Assembly: GCF_003012935.1 (NCBI RefSeq)
Contig: NZ_PUDR01000002.1
Location: 310,001-374,000, forward strand
Origin: Pannonibacter carbonis
GTDB taxonomy: Bacteria > Pseudomonadota > Alphaproteobacteria > Rhizobiales > Stappiaceae
Direction: 5' to 3'
Length of the DNA stretch: 64,000 nt
Each line of letters starts with the position of its first letter. Positions within the stretch are counted from its first letter, which is position 1. The notes below the pieces were generated by a model. The model had not been told where the DNA came from. It saw nothing but the letters and a program-made list of their open reading frames with translations, and did no database searches. This document shows positions 61,462 through 64,000 of this stretch, in pieces. The position numbers were made by a program, and so were the translations under genes.

Positions 61462-63060
61462 ATGGCCGGTCCTTCCGTTTCCGTTGACCTTTCAGCTGCC
61501 ATGCAGACCGTTCCGGTTCAGCTTGCCGACTGGCTGGTGGTCGCTCCATCGATCCTGACCATCGTCGGCGGCATGCTGTGCCTGATGAGCCGCAAGAACA
61601 TCGCGCTGGCGCCGAAGTTGGGGCTGTTCTTCCTTGGCCTGCTGGTCATCAGCAATCTGCTGCTTCTGGCCGAAGTGCTGAAGCGCGGCGTGATCACCAT
61701 GGTGATGGGAAACTGGCTGCCGCCTTTTGGCATCGCCTTCACCGTCGATGCGCTGGGGGCAACTTTGGCACTGGTGGCGGCGATCGTAGCTTTTGCGGCC
61801 GGCCTTTATGCCTCGATTACCATCGACAATTCGGGCCGGCGCTACGGCTTCTATCCGTTCCTGCTGCTGCTGATGACCGGAGTGAACGGAGCGTTCCTCA
61901 CCGGCGACGTGTTCAACCTCTATGTCTGGTTCGAGGTGCTGCTGATTTCGTCCTATGGCCTGCTGGTGCTCGGCAACGACCGGATCCAGCTCGACGGCAC
62001 GGTGAAATACGGCATTCTCAACCTGATCGGTACCAACCTGTTCCTGATCGCCACCGGTCTGCTCTATGGCCAGCTCGGTACGCTGAACATGGCCGACATC
62101 ACCATGAAGGTGCAGGAAAGCGGTGTCAGTGGCCCGTTAATGACCATTGCAGTGCTGTATTTCCTTGCTTTTACAATGAAGGCGGCGGCGTTCCCGGTGA
62201 ATTTCTGGCTGCCCTCGTCCTATCACACCCCGCGCATCGTCGTGGCGGCCGTGTTCGCCGGACTGCTGACGAAGGTGGGCATCTATGCGCTGCTGCGCAT
62301 CCTCGTCATGCTGATGCCGGCGGCGCGGGCCGAACTGGCGGACGTGATCGCCTGGGTCGCCGCGCTGACGATGCTGACCGGTGTGATTGGCGCGCTGGCG
62401 CAGTCGGATGTACGCCGATTGCTCGGGTATCTGGTCATTTCCGGCATCGGCTCGATGTTGGCCGGGATTGCGATGGGCTCGGTGCTGGCCCTGTCCGGCA
62501 CGGTGTTCTACGCCGTCCACTCCATCCTGGTGATGACGGCCCTGTACATGGCCGCCGGTCTGATGGCAGCAATGGCCGGAAGCTATGACCTGCGTCGGCT
62601 GGGCGGGCTCTATGGCGCCAGTCCGGTCCTTGCCGGGGTGTTCCTGGTGCTGGCGCTGGCTGTTGCGGGCCTGCCGCCGTTCTCCGGTTTCTGGCCGAAG
62701 GTGATGCTGGTCGACGCTGCCCTGACGCTTGGCTGGAACTGGCTGGCCGCGTCTATCCTCGTGACCGGCTTCCTGACCTCGCTGGCTGTTGGCCGGGTCT
62801 GGATCTATGCCTTCTGGCGTGGTGGTCCGGAGGGCACCGTCGATGGCGGATCGGTAAGTCTGCCGGGTGGTGGAGTTCTGCTGGCCGGGGCCGGCGGGCA
62901 GTCGACGGCTGCGGTCTGGGTGCCGATCGGCATACTGACGGCGCTGATCGTGCTGTTCGGTCTGCAGCCGGAGTGGATGATGGAAGTGTCCTCGCGCGGT
63001 GCCTCAGGTCTGATTGATCCGGTCGGGTACCTGAGGTCGGTGTTCGGAGGCGGCGCATGA
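61462..63060 (+). CDS. mrpD: Mrp antiporter subunit D
   Basis: A 532-residue NuoN/M-like subunit with about 14 helices. Channel motifs include VFNLYVWFEVLLISSYGLLVLGND and FWLPSSYHTPRIVVAAVFAGLLTKVGIYALLRI with the conserved Lys and Glu; AGLPPFSGFWPKVMLVDA follows. Essential for the ion path in Mrp complexes. It follows mrpC after 3 bases and overlaps mrpE by 4 bases (ATGA). Confidence 0.96.
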   Translation: MAGPSVSVDLSAAMQTVPVQLADWLVVAPSILTIVGGMLCLMSRKNIALAPKLGLFFLGLLVISNLLLLAEVLKRGVITMVMGNWLPPFGIAFTVDALGATLALVAAIVAFAAGLYASITIDNSGRRYGFYPFLLLLMTGVNGAFLTGDVFNLYVWFEVLLISSYGLLVLGNDRIQLDGTVKYGILNLIGTNLFLIATGLLYGQLGTLNMADITMKVQESGVSGPLMTIAVLYFLAFTMKAAAFPVNFWLPSSYHTPRIVVAAVFAGLLTKVGIYALLRILVMLMPAARAELADVIAWVAALTMLTGVIGALAQSDVRRLLGYLVISGIGSMLAGIAMGSVLALSGTVFYAVHSILVMTALYMAAGLMAAMAGSYDLRRLGGLYGASPVLAGVFLVLALAVAGLPPFSGFWPKVMLVDAALTLGWNWLAASILVTGFLTSLAVGRVWIYAFWRGGPEGTVDGGSVSLPGGGVLLAGAGGQSTAAVWVPIGILTALIVLFGLQPEWMMEVSSRGASGLIDPVGYLRSVFGGGA

Positions 63061-63533
63061 CCGGTCTGTTCCTCGTCAATATCCTGCTGGCGCTGTCCTG
63101 GGCAGCGGTCACTGGGTCCTTCTCGGTGGTAAACCTTGCCTTCGGCTTCGTTCTTGGAACGGGTGTCCTGTTCATGATCCGCGAGCAGGTTGGCGGATCG
63201 AGCTACTTCAAGCGGACAGGACGGGTCGTCGGCCTGATCCTGTTGTTCTTGAAGGAACTAGCCCTTTCGGCCTGGCGTGTTGCCCTGCTAGTCAGCCGGC
63301 CAAAGCTGGACGTCAGCCCGGGCATCATCGCCTTTCCGCTGACTGTAGAGCGAGACTTCGAGATTGCCCTGTTGGCCAATCTCATCACCCTCACACCGGG
63401 AACCTTGTCGGTTGACGTCTCCGAAGACCGCAAGGTTCTCTATGTGCACTGTATTGACCTGCCGGATCCCGAAGCCACCATTGCCGACATTCGCGATGGC
63501 TTCGAGCGCAAGATCATGGAGGCATTCCGTTGA
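63057..63533 (+). CDS. mrpE: Mrp antiporter subunit E
   Basis: A 158-residue protein: two N-terminal helices ([39 protein letters not shown]), then a soluble domain with [54 protein letters not shown], the MrpE signature [14 protein letters not shown]. Overlaps mrpD and mrpF by 4 bases each. Confidence 0.95.
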   Translation: MTGLFLVNILLALSWAAVTGSFSVVNLAFGFVLGTGVLFMIREQVGGSSYFKRTGRVVGLILLFLKELALSAWRVALLVSRPKLDVSPGIIAFPLTVERDFEIALLANLITLTPGTLSVDVSEDRKVLYVHCIDLPDPEATIADIRDGFERKIMEAFR

Positions 63534-63886
63534 GCCCCTTCGAGACTTTTGCGTCCGGTTTCCTGGACGTGGCGATTCAGATCTCGCTTGCCCTGTTGTG
63601 TCTGGCTTTCCTGCTGACCGTGGTGCGCACCGTCGTAGGACCGACGCTGCCGGACCGGGTCCTTGCGCTCGACATGCTGGTGGGCACGGTGATCGGTTTT
63701 ATCGCCGTAATCGGTGTTGCGACCGACTTCTATCTCTACATTGATATCGCCATCACCCTTGGTCTTGTCGGCTTCCTGGCGACGGTCGCCCTTGCGCGGT
63801 TCATCCAGAACCGCGGTGCGGCCGGCGACCAGACGATTGCCGAGGAAGTAAAGGCCGCAGTCGCGCGCAACAGGAGAGTGAAATGA
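63530..63886 (+). CDS. mrpF: Mrp antiporter subunit F
   Basis: A 118-residue, three-helix protein: [73 protein letters not shown], matching MrpF (DRVLALD). Starts inside the mrpE stop (4-base overlap) and its TGA overlaps the mrpG ATG. Confidence 0.95.
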   Translation: MSPFETFASGFLDVAIQISLALLCLAFLLTVVRTVVGPTLPDRVLALDMLVGTVIGFIAVIGVATDFYLYIDIAITLGLVGFLATVALARFIQNRGAAGDQTIAEEVKAAVARNRRVK

Positions 63887-64000
63887 CCGCGCTTGTTGAT
63901 ATCCTCGTCGGCCTGACCCTGATTATCGGCGCTCTCTTCGCGCTGCTGGCGGCGGTCGGCGTGCTCAGACTGCCAGATGTCTATTCGCGTATGCATGCTG
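63883..64000 (+). CDS. mrpG: Mrp antiporter subunit G, truncated at window end
   Basis: The first 39 codons are inside the window: [37 protein letters not shown], which contains the MrpG signature [14 protein letters not shown]. It overlaps mrpF by 4 bases and completes the A-to-G set of the operon; the rest lies beyond 64000. Confidence 0.93.
   Translation, partial: MTALVDILVGLTLIIGALFALLAAVGVLRLPDVYSRMHA

Overview
The window is GC-rich DNA, densely packed with genes on both strands, and reads as chromosome of an alphaproteobacterium, most likely of the order Hyphomicrobiales (Rhizobiales). The pointers are an alphaproteobacterial ornithine decarboxylase with a long leader, a TIGR03808-type Tat-secreted repeat protein, a class II cytochrome c, a split methylmalonyl-CoA mutase, an Omp25/31-like porin and several families common in that order. 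I cannot name the genus. I see no tRNA, rRNA or CRISPR array. TTG and GTG starts supported by ribosome binding sites are frequent.

Layout. 0-1.6 kb: the end of a cupin gene, then a carboxymuconolactone-decarboxylase gene overlapping an ECF41-type sigma factor, with an ECF41-like promoter in front. 1.6-5.1 kb: a two-component system divergent from a secreted seven-EF-hand protein. 5.1-13 kb: ornithine decarboxylase plus an acetyltransferase behind a structured leader, a receptor-type class III adenylate cyclase, then an aminotransferase-asparaginase-LOG operon. 13-22.7 kb: a lipoprotein, the MeaB GTPase, a Tat-secreted beta-helix protein, an M20 dipeptidase, panB-panC, a HerA-like ATPase and two small proteins.

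22.7-26.4 kb is accessory in character. Two full 179-bp copies and one half copy of a MITE-like repeat enclose a DUF2239/DUF1330/acetyltransferase module and a ParDE toxin-antitoxin pair. 26.4-30.6 kb carries both methylmalonyl-CoA mutase subunits, which MeaB (13.8 kb) services, completing the propionyl-CoA to succinyl-CoA route except for the carboxylase and epimerase. 31-38 kb: a LuxR-type regulator, a META-domain protein, a MocR regulator divergent from a drug/metabolite exporter (with GC-rich inverted repeats between them) and KatG. 38-42 kb: an IS110-family element inactivated by an in-frame amber codon, a second palindromic repeat, a diguanylate cyclase, a degenerate PilZ-like protein and an XRE/DUF2975 pair. 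42.8-52.8 kb: porin, HAD and VOC enzymes, a class IV aminotransferase, two MFS transporters, a secreted nuclease, iron superoxide dismutase and a Crp/Fnr-DUF2892 locus with a palindromic operator. 52.9-58 kb: oligopeptidase B, two c-type cytochromes and a divergent QorB/HxlR redox pair. 58.3 kb to the end: a Mrp-type Na+/H+ antiporter operon (A to G) truncated in mrpG.

No wholly new multi-gene machine is evident. The most interesting items are the complete ECF41 circuit, the operator-bounded DUF2239 promoter, the repeat-flanked module, the Crp/Fnr-DUF2892 locus, the candidate speF-type leader and the decaying IS110 element.
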